The translations under genes were made by a program, and so were the position numbers. Of a stretch of 64,000 nucleotides of DNA, positions 17,887-26,192 are shown piece after piece (positions within the stretch are counted from its first letter, which is position 1; each line of letters begins with the position of its first letter). Origin of the DNA: Promicromonospora panici (lineage in GTDB: Bacteria; Actinomycetota; Actinomycetes; Actinomycetales; Cellulomonadaceae); the NCBI RefSeq assembly GCF_900608595.1, contig NZ_UWYY01000006.1, positions 186,001 to 250,000 of the forward strand. Reading direction: 5' to 3'. The notes under the pieces are model-generated. The model ran no database searches, was not told the DNA's origin, and saw only the letters and a list, made by a program, of their open reading frames with translations.

Positions 17887-19014
17887 TCAGGCCTGCGGCG
17901 GGAGGGGCGGCGGCGGCGCGCCGAGGTGCTTCGCGACGTCGGGCACGGACGACGCCGGCTCCCAGGCCGCCATGCCGGCGCGCCAGATGAGCGTGCCCGG
18001 CGTCAGCGTGCCGGCGGCGGCCTGGGCGGCCAGCGCCGCGTCGTCGAACGGGCCGGCCTGCGCGCCGCCGTTGCCGAGGTACCAGCCGGGCAGGGGCGGC
18101 GGGCCCGACGCCGGTGCGGCCGCGGGCTGAGCGGGCGCGGGCGCCGTCGGCTGTGCGGGCGGCACTATCGCGTTGCCCACCGACTGCCCCAGCCCCATGC
18201 CGATCACGGCGCCGGCGCTGCCCCCGCCGTCGGCTGCCGCCTCCATCGCCTGGCCCGCCTGGAACTGCTGGAAGGCGGCCATGCTGCCCACGGTGCCGGA
18301 CGAGACGATGCCCATGGACGTGCGCTTGTCCAGCGCCTCCTCGACCTCGGGCGGCAGGGAGATGTTCTCGATGACGAAGTTCGGCACGGAGATGCCCAGG
18401 TCCGCGAGCTCCTCGGTGAGCTTGGCCGCGAGCTGGTCGCCGAGCTGCTCGTGGTGCGCGGCGAGGTCGATCACCGGGATGCCCGCGGACGCGAGCGCGC
18501 TCGCGAGGTGGCTCACGACGTTCTGGCGCAGGTACTCGTGCACCTCGTCGGTGCGGAACTGCGGGTCGGTGCCGACCAGCTCGCGCAGCAGCTTCTGCGG
18601 GTCGACCACGCGGGCGGCGAACGCGCCGAAGGCGCGCAGGCGCACCATGCCGAGCTCCGGGTCCCGCATCATGACGGGGTTCTTGGTGCCCCACTTCAGG
18701 TCGGTGAACTGGCGCGTGCTGACGAAGTACACCTCGGCCTTGAACGGCGAGTGGAAGCCGTGCTTCCAGCCCTTCAGGGTCGACAGCACCGGCAGGTTCT
18801 GGGTCTCGAGCGTGTAGGTGCCGGGCTCGAACACGTCGGCGATCAGGCCCTCGTTGACGAAGACAGCGGTCTGCGACTCGCGGACGACGAGCCGGGCGCC
18901 CATCTTGATCTCGTTCTCGTACCGGGGGAACCGCCACACGATGGTGTCGCGCGTGTCGTCGAGCCATTCGACGATGTCGACCAGCTCGCCCTTGATCTTG
19001 TCCAGCAGGCCCAT
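17887..19014 (-). CDS. SPFH-domain protein (YdjI-like) with C-terminal GYF_2 domain
   Basis: A 375-aa protein. Residues about 25-235 are an SPFH/band-7 domain (VWRFPRYENEIKMGARLVVRESQ, then IPVIDLAAHHEQLGDQL). There is no transmembrane segment; an N-terminal amphipathic helix (residues 1-20) may contact membrane. Gly/Ala-rich and Pro-rich linkers follow, then a GYF_2 domain at about 311-365 (WYLGNG...GPFDDAAL...LIWRAGMAAWEPA). It would form a membrane-associated scaffold recruiting the zinc-ribbon partner. The start at 19014 has no in-frame rival with better context. Confidence 0.85.
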   Translation of the reverse strand: MGLLDKIKGELVDIVEWLDDTRDTIVWRFPRYENEIKMGARLVVRESQTAVFVNEGLIADVFEPGTYTLETQNLPVLSTLKGWKHGFHSPFKAEVYFVSTRQFTDLKWGTKNPVMMRDPELGMVRLRAFGAFAARVVDPQKLLRELVGTDPQFRTDEVHEYLRQNVVSHLASALASAGIPVIDLAAHHEQLGDQLAAKLTEELADLGISVPNFVIENISLPPEVEEALDKRTSMGIVSSGTVGSMAAFQQFQAGQAMEAAADGGGSAGAVIGMGLGQSVGNAIVPPAQPTAPAPAQPAAAPASGPPPLPGWYLGNGGAQAGPFDDAALAAQAAAGTLTPGTLIWRAGMAAWEPASSVPDVAKHLGAPPPPLPPQA

Positions 19015-19238
19015 GACGTGCTCCCTCGTTCTCTCCCACCCGGGACGCTCGCCCGGACGCTGCAAGCATCTGGACCCTACAAGTCCGGGAGTGCCGAGGA
19101 AACAAAAGAGGAGACGAGAACGGCCCACGCCGGCGCCGTATCACGTGGCATCCGACGACTGCCGGAGCCCCTGACATGTGAGAGAGTTTCACCAGCAGGG
19201 GTGACACCCGGCGAACCTGTCCGGAGGTGCAAGGACCG

Positions 19239-19622
19239 ATGACCGTCCTCGTGGCGTACAACGAGTCACCCCAGGGTGAGGCCGCCATGCGCGCTGCCGT
19301 CAGCGAGGCCGTTCGGCGCCGGCAGGAGCTGGCGGTGCTCGTGCTGACGCCGCAGGTGGGCACCACGGTCCCCGCGGCCCTGGCGCACCTGCTCGACTCG
19401 GTCCCCAACACCGTCCCGCTCGCCCCGATCAGCTTCCGCGCCGAGCAGTCCGAGGTCGCCGACGCGATTGTCGACCGGGCCGAGGCCGTGGCCGCGGAGC
19501 TCGTGGTCATCGGCTCGCGCAAGCACTCCACGGTCGGCACGTTCCTCGTCGGGTCGACGACGCAGCAGGTGCTGCTGGACTCCCCGGCCCCGGTCCTGGT
19601 GGTCAAGGCCAGCTACGCCTGA
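19239..19622 (+). CDS. Universal stress protein-like small protein
   Basis: A 127-aa single-domain UspA-fold protein: MTVLVAYNESPQGEAAMRAA at the N-terminus and VVIGSRKHSTVGTFLVGSTTQQVL near the C-terminus, the latter close to the ATP-binding G-2X-G-9X-G(S/T) motif. The ATG at 19239 has GGAGG 11 nt upstream; a GTG at 19227 is possible. It reads away from the SPFH operon and converges on a sugar-transporter operon. Confidence 0.85.
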   Translation: MTVLVAYNESPQGEAAMRAAVSEAVRRRQELAVLVLTPQVGTTVPAALAHLLDSVPNTVPLAPISFRAEQSEVADAIVDRAEAVAAELVVIGSRKHSTVGTFLVGSTTQQVLLDSPAPVLVVKASYA

Positions 19623-19626
19623 CCAC

Positions 19627-19697
19627 CGTTGGTTGTGGGCGCGATCGTTGCGCCTAGAACGGGCGCGTAGTCGCAACGATCGCACCCACAACCAACG
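19627..19697. repeat. Palindromic element, copy 2 (forward orientation)
   Basis: Arms 19627-19652 and 19672-19697 match at 25 of 26 positions (CGTTGGTTGTGGGCG... paired with its complement). The asymmetric core reads CGCCTAGAACGGGC. It fills the gap between the Usp stop (19622) and the convergent permease stop (19698) almost exactly. Confidence 0.9.
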
Positions 19698-20570
19698 TCA
19701 CTTAACGGCGCCCGAGGTGATGCCCGAGATGATCTTGCGTTGAGCGACGATGAAGACGACGAGCAGCGGCAGGCTCATCAGCACCACGTACGCGAAGATC
19801 AGGTGCCAGTTGTCGAGGTACAGCCCGGCGCTGGCGACCTGGAACAGGTTCAGCGGGAGGGTGTCCAGCCGCCCGCCGACCACGAAGAACGCGTAGAAGA
19901 CGTCGTTCCACACGTACAGGCAGATCAGGATCGTCGCCGTGGACAGCACCGGCGCCAGCAACGGCAGGATGATCCGGCCGAACACGCGCAGCGGCCCCGC
20001 CCCGTCCACGCGTGCCGCCTCCTCCAGCTCGACGGGGATCGTCCGGATGAACCCGGTGACGAAGAAGATGACCGTCGACATGTACATGCCCATGTAGACG
20101 CCGATCATCCCGATGGCCGTGCCCGCGAGGCCGAGCTGACGCAGCAGGAGCACCACCGTCACGACGGCGGGCGGCAGCACGATCCCGCTGATGGCCAGCG
20201 CGTAGAGCACCGCCATGAGCCGCGAGCCGCGACGCGCCAGCACCCACGACGCGAGCGACCCGAGCGCGAGCACCCCGACCACGGCCGGGACCATGACCAG
20301 CAGGCTCCCGAAGAACGCGGCGGGCACCCGGCCCTGCTCCCAGACGGCCGCGAAGTTCTCGGCGTACTGCCAGGTCGTGGGCAGGGACAGGTCCGGGTTG
20401 AGAGCCTCGCCCTGGGTCTTGCCCGCTGTGACCACCACTATCCACAGCGGCATCCCGATGAGCAGGACGACGGCGAGGATCGCCACGAACGGCTGGACGC
20501 GTCGCCAGACGCCGTGCCTGCTGTCCACGTGCCTGCCGCGCCTGCTGTTCACGTACCTCGTGGAGCTCAC
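19698..20570 (-). CDS. Sugar ABC transporter permease (MalG type)
   Basis: A 290-aa permease with six predicted membrane helices and the EAA loop VELEEAARVDGAGPLRVFGRIILPLLAP. The start is GTG at 20570, whose GTGA overlaps the stop of the other permease; GGAAG is just upstream. It belongs to the CUT1 family together with the genes before it. No ATPase gene is present, so the complex probably borrows a shared MsiK-type ATPase, as is usual for actinobacterial CUT1 systems. Confidence 0.92.
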   Translation of the reverse strand: MSSTRYVNSRRGRHVDSRHGVWRRVQPFVAILAVVLLIGMPLWIVVVTAGKTQGEALNPDLSLPTTWQYAENFAAVWEQGRVPAAFFGSLLVMVPAVVGVLALGSLASWVLARRGSRLMAVLYALAISGIVLPPAVVTVVLLLRQLGLAGTAIGMIGVYMGMYMSTVIFFVTGFIRTIPVELEEAARVDGAGPLRVFGRIILPLLAPVLSTATILICLYVWNDVFYAFFVVGGRLDTLPLNLFQVASAGLYLDNWHLIFAYVVLMSLPLLVVFIVAQRKIISGITSGAVK

Positions 20571-21448
20571 AGGACTTCCTCCCTCTTGCGCAGGGTCCGG
20601 ATGACGGGGAACGCGAGCGCCACCACGACGACGAAGAGCACGAGGCTCATCGTCGTGGCCTGAGCGAACAGACCCTGGCCGAATGTTCGGAAGATAAAGA
20701 TGTTCAGCAGCTCGGTGGTGCGCGCCGGCCCGCCGCCCGTGGTGGCCTGCACGATGTCGAACCCGTTCATCGAGCCGAGCAGCGCGGTGGCGACGTTGAA
20801 CGTGAGTGCAGGCGCGAGCAGCGGGAACCGGATGTCGCGGAACGTGGTCCATGCCGAGGCGCCGTCGAGCCTGGCGGCCTCCAGCACGTCCTCGCTGATG
20901 GTCTTCAGGCCCGCGAGGTAGATGAGCATCGACAGGCCCATCCACTTCCACGAGTGGACCAGCGCGACGACCACCAGCGTCCACGTCGTGTCACCCAGCC
21001 ACGGGATGGTGACCGGGTGACCGACGAGGGCGCCGAGGACCGCGTTCGCGGCGCCGTCCGGCTTGAGGATCGCCTGGAACACGTACCCGGCGGCGAGCGC
21101 CGACATGACCACCGGGATGAAGAACATGACCCGGGCGAACCGGTTGATCCGGGTGTCCCGCTCCAGGAGCAGCGCGAGCAGCAGCCCGAACAGGTTCTGG
21201 AAGAGCGCTACCAGCACGGCGTAGACCAGCGTGATCCGCAGGGACGACAGCAGGGTGCCGCTCGCGATGAGGTCCTGGAAGTTCTGCAGCCCGACGAAGG
21301 CGATCTCGCTCTTGAAGCTCGACCAGTCGGTGAGCGAGTAGACGAAGTTGAAGACCGTCGGCAGGAAGAAGAACACCCCGAGGACCACGAACGCGGGGAC
21401 GAGGTACCGGGCCGGGTGGGCGGCCCGGTGTCGGACGTTGTCGCGCAC
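20567..21448 (-). CDS. Sugar ABC transporter permease (MalF type)
   Basis: A 293-aa permease with six predicted helices. The EAA motif is EDVLEAARLDGASAWTTFRDI, and the GFDIVQATTGGGPARTTELL segment is typical of CUT1 MalF-like subunits. It starts 4 bp after the stop of the binding protein gene and overlaps the next permease by 4 bp. Imports the sugar captured by the upstream lipoprotein. Confidence 0.93.
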   Translation of the reverse strand: MRDNVRHRAAHPARYLVPAFVVLGVFFFLPTVFNFVYSLTDWSSFKSEIAFVGLQNFQDLIASGTLLSSLRITLVYAVLVALFQNLFGLLLALLLERDTRINRFARVMFFIPVVMSALAAGYVFQAILKPDGAANAVLGALVGHPVTIPWLGDTTWTLVVVALVHSWKWMGLSMLIYLAGLKTISEDVLEAARLDGASAWTTFRDIRFPLLAPALTFNVATALLGSMNGFDIVQATTGGGPARTTELLNIFIFRTFGQGLFAQATTMSLVLFVVVVALAFPVIRTLRKREEVL

Positions 21449-21452
21449 CGGG

Positions 21453-22784
21453 TCAGAAGCCTTCGATGCCCTGGGCTCGGGCGAGCTGGGCGAACTGGTC
21501 CTGGGTCTGCTGCGCGACCTCGTCGGGCGTGGTGGTGCCCTGGATCATGTCGGCCAGGTAGAGGTACAGGTCGGGGTTCGCCACGGCGAGCGCCTGCATG
21601 GACCCGACGGAGTCGCCGAGCGACGCGTGCACGTCGAGCAGGGCCTGCGGCACCGAGTCCGGCGTCGGGACGTCGTCCCGCAACGAGATGGTGTCGCGGT
21701 CCGCCACGAAGTCGGCGTAACCGTCGCCGAGCCAGTAGGCGAGCAGCTGCCGGGCCGCCGCTTCCCGGTCGGCGTCGCCGGTCTTGAACGCGACCAGGGC
21801 GTTCGACTGGTCGGGGATGAAGGTGCCGACGTTGCCGGTGGGCGAGATCGGGAAGAAGCCGATCTTCTCGTTGAGCTCCTCCGTGTCGGCCTTGGCCTGG
21901 AGCTGGCCGAAGAACGAGTTCACCTGGACGGCCATGGCGGCGTCCCCGGACAGCAGGGCGTCGGCCTGGTCCTCGAAGGTCGCCGTCTTGATGTCCTCGT
22001 TGAACAGGCCTTCTTCGATCAGGCCCTGGTAGGTCTCGATAGCGCCGAGGATGGTCGGGTCGGTGAACTTCTCCTCGCCGGTGTTCACGCGGTCCCAGAG
22101 GCCGTCCGCCGCGGCGTCGGCGAGCTGGACCTGCACCCACCACTGCGTGGCCCACCGGTCGCCGCCCATCTCGAAAAACGGCGTCTCGCCGTCGGACTTC
22201 AGGGTGCGGGCGGTCTCCAGGAAGCTGTCCCAGTCGGTGGGGGTCTCGGTGATCCCGTGCTCGGAGAAGACCTCCTTGTTGTAGTAGACGCCCTCGACCG
22301 CCGGGCTGGTGATCAGGGCCGCGTAGCGGGTGTCGTCGAGGATCCCGGTCATGTCCGCGAGGTCGCCGCTGTAGGAGTCGACCCACGGCGCGCCGTCGAG
22401 CGGCTGCAGGTTGGTCGGGGCGTTGAGCGCGGTCAGCATCGAGCCGGTCGGCTGCCAGAACGCGAGGTCGGGCTTGTCGCCCGTGGCGACCTTGGTCTGC
22501 ACGCCCTGCTCGTACGGGTCGGGGATCGTGACGACCTCGACCTCGGCCCCGGTGAGCTCCTCGAAGCCCTCGACGACGGCGTCGGGCGCGGTGTTCGAGT
22601 TCTGGGCGGCCCAGATGGTGAGCGTGGTGCCGGTGAGGTCCGTGTCCTGCGCGGGCCAGTCCGCGGAGCCGGTGCCGGGCTCTGCGCCCGGCTCGGCGCC
22701 GCCGCCCGCGGTCGGGTCGCTGCATCCGGCGGCGAGGAGGCCGACGGCGATGACGGCGGTCGGGATGGTCAGATACTTCTTCAT
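21453..22784 (-). CDS. Sugar-binding lipoprotein (CUT1, family 1 SBP)
   Basis: A 443-aa extracellular solute-binding protein. The start at 22784 has AAGGAG upstream; longer N-terminal readings lack a signal peptide. Lipobox LLAAGC places the lipidated Cys at about residue 21, followed by an acidic Gly/Pro-rich linker. Domain features such as LTIWAAQNSN and VYYNKEVFSEHGI fit CUT1 oligosaccharide binders. Its ATG overlaps the stop of the GH36 gene by 4 bp, linking uptake with alpha-galactoside cleavage. Confidence 0.93.
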   Translation of the reverse strand: MKKYLTIPTAVIAVGLLAAGCSDPTAGGGAEPGAEPGTGSADWPAQDTDLTGTTLTIWAAQNSNTAPDAVVEGFEELTGAEVEVVTIPDPYEQGVQTKVATGDKPDLAFWQPTGSMLTALNAPTNLQPLDGAPWVDSYSGDLADMTGILDDTRYAALITSPAVEGVYYNKEVFSEHGITETPTDWDSFLETARTLKSDGETPFFEMGGDRWATQWWVQVQLADAAADGLWDRVNTGEEKFTDPTILGAIETYQGLIEEGLFNEDIKTATFEDQADALLSGDAAMAVQVNSFFGQLQAKADTEELNEKIGFFPISPTGNVGTFIPDQSNALVAFKTGDADREAAARQLLAYWLGDGYADFVADRDTISLRDDVPTPDSVPQALLDVHASLGDSVGSMQALAVANPDLYLYLADMIQGTTTPDEVAQQTQDQFAQLARAQGIEGF

Positions 22785-24922
22785 ATCGACTCCTTGGATG
22801 TGTGCCGGACACGCAGGACGCGAGCCTGCGGGCCGGCGGGAATGCGGACGCGGACGGGACCGTCCCCGTTGCGCGTGACGTGCCACCCGTCGTCGGGCGG
22901 CCCATAGGCGATGTCGACCTCGCCCGCCGGGAGGTCGAGGTTGGTCTCAGTGGCCTCGGTGCCGCGCCACCAGACGACGACGAGCGACTCGTCGGCACCG
23001 CGCAGGCCGGAGGCCACGAGCGGTTCGGTCCAGGTCGGCAGCCCCAGCGGCCAGAACGGGACGGACTCCACGAGCCGCGACGTCCACCGCTTGGCCAGGC
23101 CGACGCCGTCCGCGACGAGCGCCGCCTGCTCCGGCGTCATGTCGTGCAGCTTCCCGGAGAGGTAGAGCCGGCCGGCGAGGCCCGTGCACAGCGTGAAGAC
23201 GATCTCCTCGTCGGTCATGCCGGGCTGCGGGTACGCCCAGTTGGCCGCCTGCTCGGGCACGATCCCGGCCAGCGCGCCGGCGGCGATCGGCGGGTAGAGC
23301 AAGGGGTTCTGCTGGTCTGACGTCGACTGCAGGTCGAGCCGGGACAGCAGCGCGTAGTCGGCACGCATGGCGCCCGACGCGCAGTTCTCGATCACCAGAC
23401 CGGGGTGGCGCGCGAGCACACCGTCGATCCAGTCGAGGTGCGCGCGGTTCTGCTGGAGCAGGCCGTCGCCGGGGCTGTCGGCGTCGCGGTCGGTGCCCGC
23501 GCCGGGCGTGACGTTGTAGTCGAGCTTGAAGTAGCCGACGCCGAAGTCCTCGACCAGCCGGTCGACCACCTCGTCCAGGTGCTTGACGACGTCGCGGTGC
23601 CGCAGGTCGAGCAGGTGCCGGCCGTGCTCGGTGATCCGCACGCCGTGGCGCTGGAGGAAGGCGGCGTCCGGCAGCGCCTGGGCCAGCGGGCTGCGCACGC
23701 CCACGACCTCGGGCTCGAGCCAGAGTCCCGGCACCATGCCGGCGGCGCGGATCGCGTCGACGACGCGCCGCAGGCCGCCGTCGGGGAACCGGGAGACGGA
23801 CGGTTCCCAGAGGCCCACGGAGTCCCACCAGTCCCCGCCGTCGTCGTACCAGCCGGCGTCGATGCAGAAGTACTCCGCGCCGGCCCGGCCCGCGGCGTCG
23901 ACCAGCGGCAGGAGCTTGGCGGTGGTCGGGTCGCCCATGAGGGTGTTCATGTAGTCGTTGAAGACGATGACGGGCGGGCGCGGGTCGCGGCGCAGCGCCC
24001 GGCGGTGCCGGGTCAGCTCGGCCAGCGCCTCCTGCCACCCGTCCGACGCCGCGACCGACACCGGGACCGTCTCGAACGACTCGCCGACCCCGAGCACCCG
24101 GGTCCAGGCGTGGTCGTCGTCGGTGGGGCCGAACAGGCCCAGCACGAGTACATCGGAGTCGCTGCTGTCGAGGCGGACGCCGAGCTCGGCGCGCCAGGCA
24201 CCGTTGTGCTCGACCTGCCAGGCGAGCGCGGGACCGACCTCGGCCAGGATCACGCCGGACGGGTTGTACCGCCCCGACGACCACGAGCCCGTGCTGACCA
24301 GGGTGCGCGCCCCGCGGGCGTCCTGGTGCTGGTGCGCGGGCAGGTCGAGCGTGACGAGGCCGTCCTGGCCCGCCAGCCCGCTGAAGGTCCAGCGGTTCTC
24401 GCCGACCCACTCGCTGTGACCTTCCAGCGACAGCGTCTCGTCGACCCGGGCCATGCCCACCGGGCGGCCGATCACCAGGGACGACACCGCCTGCAGCACC
24501 AGCGGCGCCGGGCCGTCGTTGCGGACCGACGTCCACGCCTGGAGCGAGCGCGCGCCCTCGCGGACCCGGAGGTGAGAGGTCACGTGCAGCCCGCTGACGG
24601 CGTCGCTCTGGAACACCCGGACGGTGGTCCAGCCGTCGGACGACGTCACGTCGTGGCCCAGCACCCGCAGCCGCGCGCCGATCGCCGTCGCGGTGTTGCG
24701 GGTGTTGGCGTTCGCGCGCCCGTGACCGACCGCGAGGATCTCCACGAGGGGCTGGGCCGGGGTCCCGGCGGCGCCCGTCGTGGACAGGGCGGCCGGGGCG
24801 TCGTCGGGCAGCACGAGCGCGAGCTCGTTCTCGCCTCGGGTCCAGAGAGCTACTCGCGTCGCTGCTGAGCGGTGGTTCGCCGTCGTCGGCTGGCTTCCTT
24901 GCACGACGTCATGAAAGCGCAT
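22781..24922 (-). CDS. GH36 alpha-galactosidase
   Basis: A 713-aa intracellular glycosidase, full length for GH36. The N-terminal beta-supersandwich (to about 300) precedes the TIM barrel. The nucleophile is Asp468 in GVGYFKLDYN and the acid/base is Asp536 in QSTSDQQNP; CIDAGWYDDGGDWW and WLEPEVVG also fit the family. No signal peptide is present. It is the first gene of the operon with the importer, so imported alpha-galactosides are probably cleaved inside the cell. The ATG at 24922 lacks a clear ribosome site. A LacI-type operator lies 56-70 bp upstream. Confidence 0.93.
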   Translation of the reverse strand: MRFHDVVQGSQPTTANHRSAATRVALWTRGENELALVLPDDAPAALSTTGAAGTPAQPLVEILAVGHGRANANTRNTATAIGARLRVLGHDVTSSDGWTTVRVFQSDAVSGLHVTSHLRVREGARSLQAWTSVRNDGPAPLVLQAVSSLVIGRPVGMARVDETLSLEGHSEWVGENRWTFSGLAGQDGLVTLDLPAHQHQDARGARTLVSTGSWSSGRYNPSGVILAEVGPALAWQVEHNGAWRAELGVRLDSSDSDVLVLGLFGPTDDDHAWTRVLGVGESFETVPVSVAASDGWQEALAELTRHRRALRRDPRPPVIVFNDYMNTLMGDPTTAKLLPLVDAAGRAGAEYFCIDAGWYDDGGDWWDSVGLWEPSVSRFPDGGLRRVVDAIRAAGMVPGLWLEPEVVGVRSPLAQALPDAAFLQRHGVRITEHGRHLLDLRHRDVVKHLDEVVDRLVEDFGVGYFKLDYNVTPGAGTDRDADSPGDGLLQQNRAHLDWIDGVLARHPGLVIENCASGAMRADYALLSRLDLQSTSDQQNPLLYPPIAAGALAGIVPEQAANWAYPQPGMTDEEIVFTLCTGLAGRLYLSGKLHDMTPEQAALVADGVGLAKRWTSRLVESVPFWPLGLPTWTEPLVASGLRGADESLVVVWWRGTEATETNLDLPAGEVDIAYGPPDDGWHVTRNGDGPVRVRIPAGPQARVLRVRHTSKESI

Positions 24923-24977
24923 ATCAGAACGAAGCGCAAGACTCCAGTGGGCTGCTGGTTTTTGGCGCGGTACAGCG

Positions 24978-24992
24978 ACGCAACCGCTTTCA
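24978..24992 (-). promoter_or_regulatory. LacI-type operator upstream of the GH36 operon
   Basis: On the minus strand this reads TGAAAGCGGTTGCGT, close to the CG-centred LacI/CcpA-like operator TGNAANCGNTTNCA. It shares TGAAAGCG with the site before the GH39-like gene. It lies between the lacI gene and its target operon, 56 bp upstream of the GH36 start. Confidence 0.7.
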
Positions 24993-25039
24993 GGTCCGCG
25001 GCCTGAGCTGGCAGACGGCCGACGGAGAAGGGGGCGCGC

Positions 25040-26077
25040 TCAGCCGGCGTCGAGCACCCGGCGGGCCAGCGGCGCCGCCGACGACCGCAGGATCAGGTCG
25101 GGCACGAAGCGCACCGACGCGGGGACGGTCCCGCTGTCGATCTGCATGTTGAGCAGCTGGAACGCCTTCTGGCCCAGCCGGACGAAGTCCTGGCGCACCG
25201 TGGTCAGGGGCGGCGTCCACAGGTGGCTGAGCGGATGGTCGTCGAAGCCGATGACGCTGACCGCCTCGGGGACCCTCCTGCCGGCGTCGGCCAGTCCCTT
25301 GGTCAGACCCATGGCGAGCTCGTCGTTGCCGCACAGCACCGCTGTCACGTCGGGATCGCGCGCGAGCCGGGTGCCGGCGTCGTAGCCGGAGTCCGGGGCC
25401 CAGTCCGCGTAAAGCACCGGCGGCTCGGGCGCGCCCGCCTCGGTGAGCGCGTCGCGCCAGCCCAGCAGGCGCGCGCTCGGGCGGCCGGGCGACGGGATCG
25501 CCACGTGGTGCACGGTGTGGTGGCCGATCTCCAGCAGGTGCTTGGTCGCCCGGGCGGCGGCGAAGCGGTCGTCCATGAACGCGTGCGCCACCTCCTCGTC
25601 GGACGGCCTGCCGGACGCCGCCGCGACCACGGGCAGCCACGGCGGGATCGCGGCGAGCGCCGCGACGCCCGGCGGGTCGTACTCGAGCACGATGGCGCCG
25701 GCCATCGGCTGGCCGAGCGCATGGTCGATCGCGGCGTCGACGGTGCGCCTGTCGTCGGTCTCGACCACGGAGATGACGACCATGTAGCCCGCCTGCCGTG
25801 CGGCCTCCTCGATGCCCTGCAGCGTCGAGGCGTAGCCGTACCGCGTGGTGTCGCCGGCGAACACGGCGATCATGGGCTGCCCGCCGGTCGCCAGGGCACG
25901 AGCCGCCCCGTTGGGCCGGAAGCCGAGCTCCTTGATGGCGGCCATCACGCGGGCGCGGCGCTCGGGGCCAACCGGGACCGAGCCGCTGAGCACGCGCGAC
26001 ACGGTTGGGACGGAGACGCCGGCGACGCGCGCGACGTCAGCGATGACAGGCGGCTTCATCGGGCGGTCAGCTTCCAC
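25040..26077 (-). CDS. LacI-family repressor of the glycan locus
   Basis: A 345-aa regulator. The HTH at about 10-30 (VIADVARVAGVSVPTVSRVLSG) is followed by a hinge helix (RPNGAARALATG) and a periplasmic-binding-protein-like sensor domain (SVIGFDDHPLSHLWTPPLTTVRQ). It lies between the GH36-importer operon (downstream, same strand) and the GH39-like gene (divergent). LacI-type operators lie before both, so it probably represses both until an inducing sugar arrives. Start is uncertain: GTG at 26077 or ATG at 26059. Confidence 0.92.
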   Translation of the reverse strand: MEADRPMKPPVIADVARVAGVSVPTVSRVLSGSVPVGPERRARVMAAIKELGFRPNGAARALATGGQPMIAVFAGDTTRYGYASTLQGIEEAARQAGYMVVISVVETDDRRTVDAAIDHALGQPMAGAIVLEYDPPGVAALAAIPPWLPVVAAASGRPSDEEVAHAFMDDRFAAARATKHLLEIGHHTVHHVAIPSPGRPSARLLGWRDALTEAGAPEPPVLYADWAPDSGYDAGTRLARDPDVTAVLCGNDELAMGLTKGLADAGRRVPEAVSVIGFDDHPLSHLWTPPLTTVRQDFVRLGQKAFQLLNMQIDSGTVPASVRFVPDLILRSSAAPLARRVLDAG

Positions 26078-26134
26078 GGGGCCAGGTTACGTCCAAACCT
26101 GGCCGATCCCCGTAGCGCTCTTGCCAAACCTGGA

Positions 26135-26149
26135 TGATTAACGCTTTCA
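26135..26149 (+). promoter_or_regulatory. LacI-type operator upstream of the GH39-like gene
   Basis: TGATTAACGCTTTCA; on the other strand TGAAAGCGTTAATCA, a good LacI-family operator centred on CG. It shares TGAAAGCG with 24978-24992. It lies between divergent lacI and the secreted glycosidase gene, 43 bp before the latter's start, so it may also give autoregulation. Confidence 0.75.
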
Positions 26150-26192
26150 TAGCCTCGGCACGGTCCCGATCCACGAAGGAGTGGAGCACAAG

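Noticed and set aside
16688..19606. A giant zinc-ribbon protein of more than 900 residues
   Set aside because: The open frame upstream of 17884 is antisense/shadow sequence of the SPFH gene frame set; the ATG at 17884 begins the conserved zinc-ribbon protein and the SPFH gene ends at 17887.
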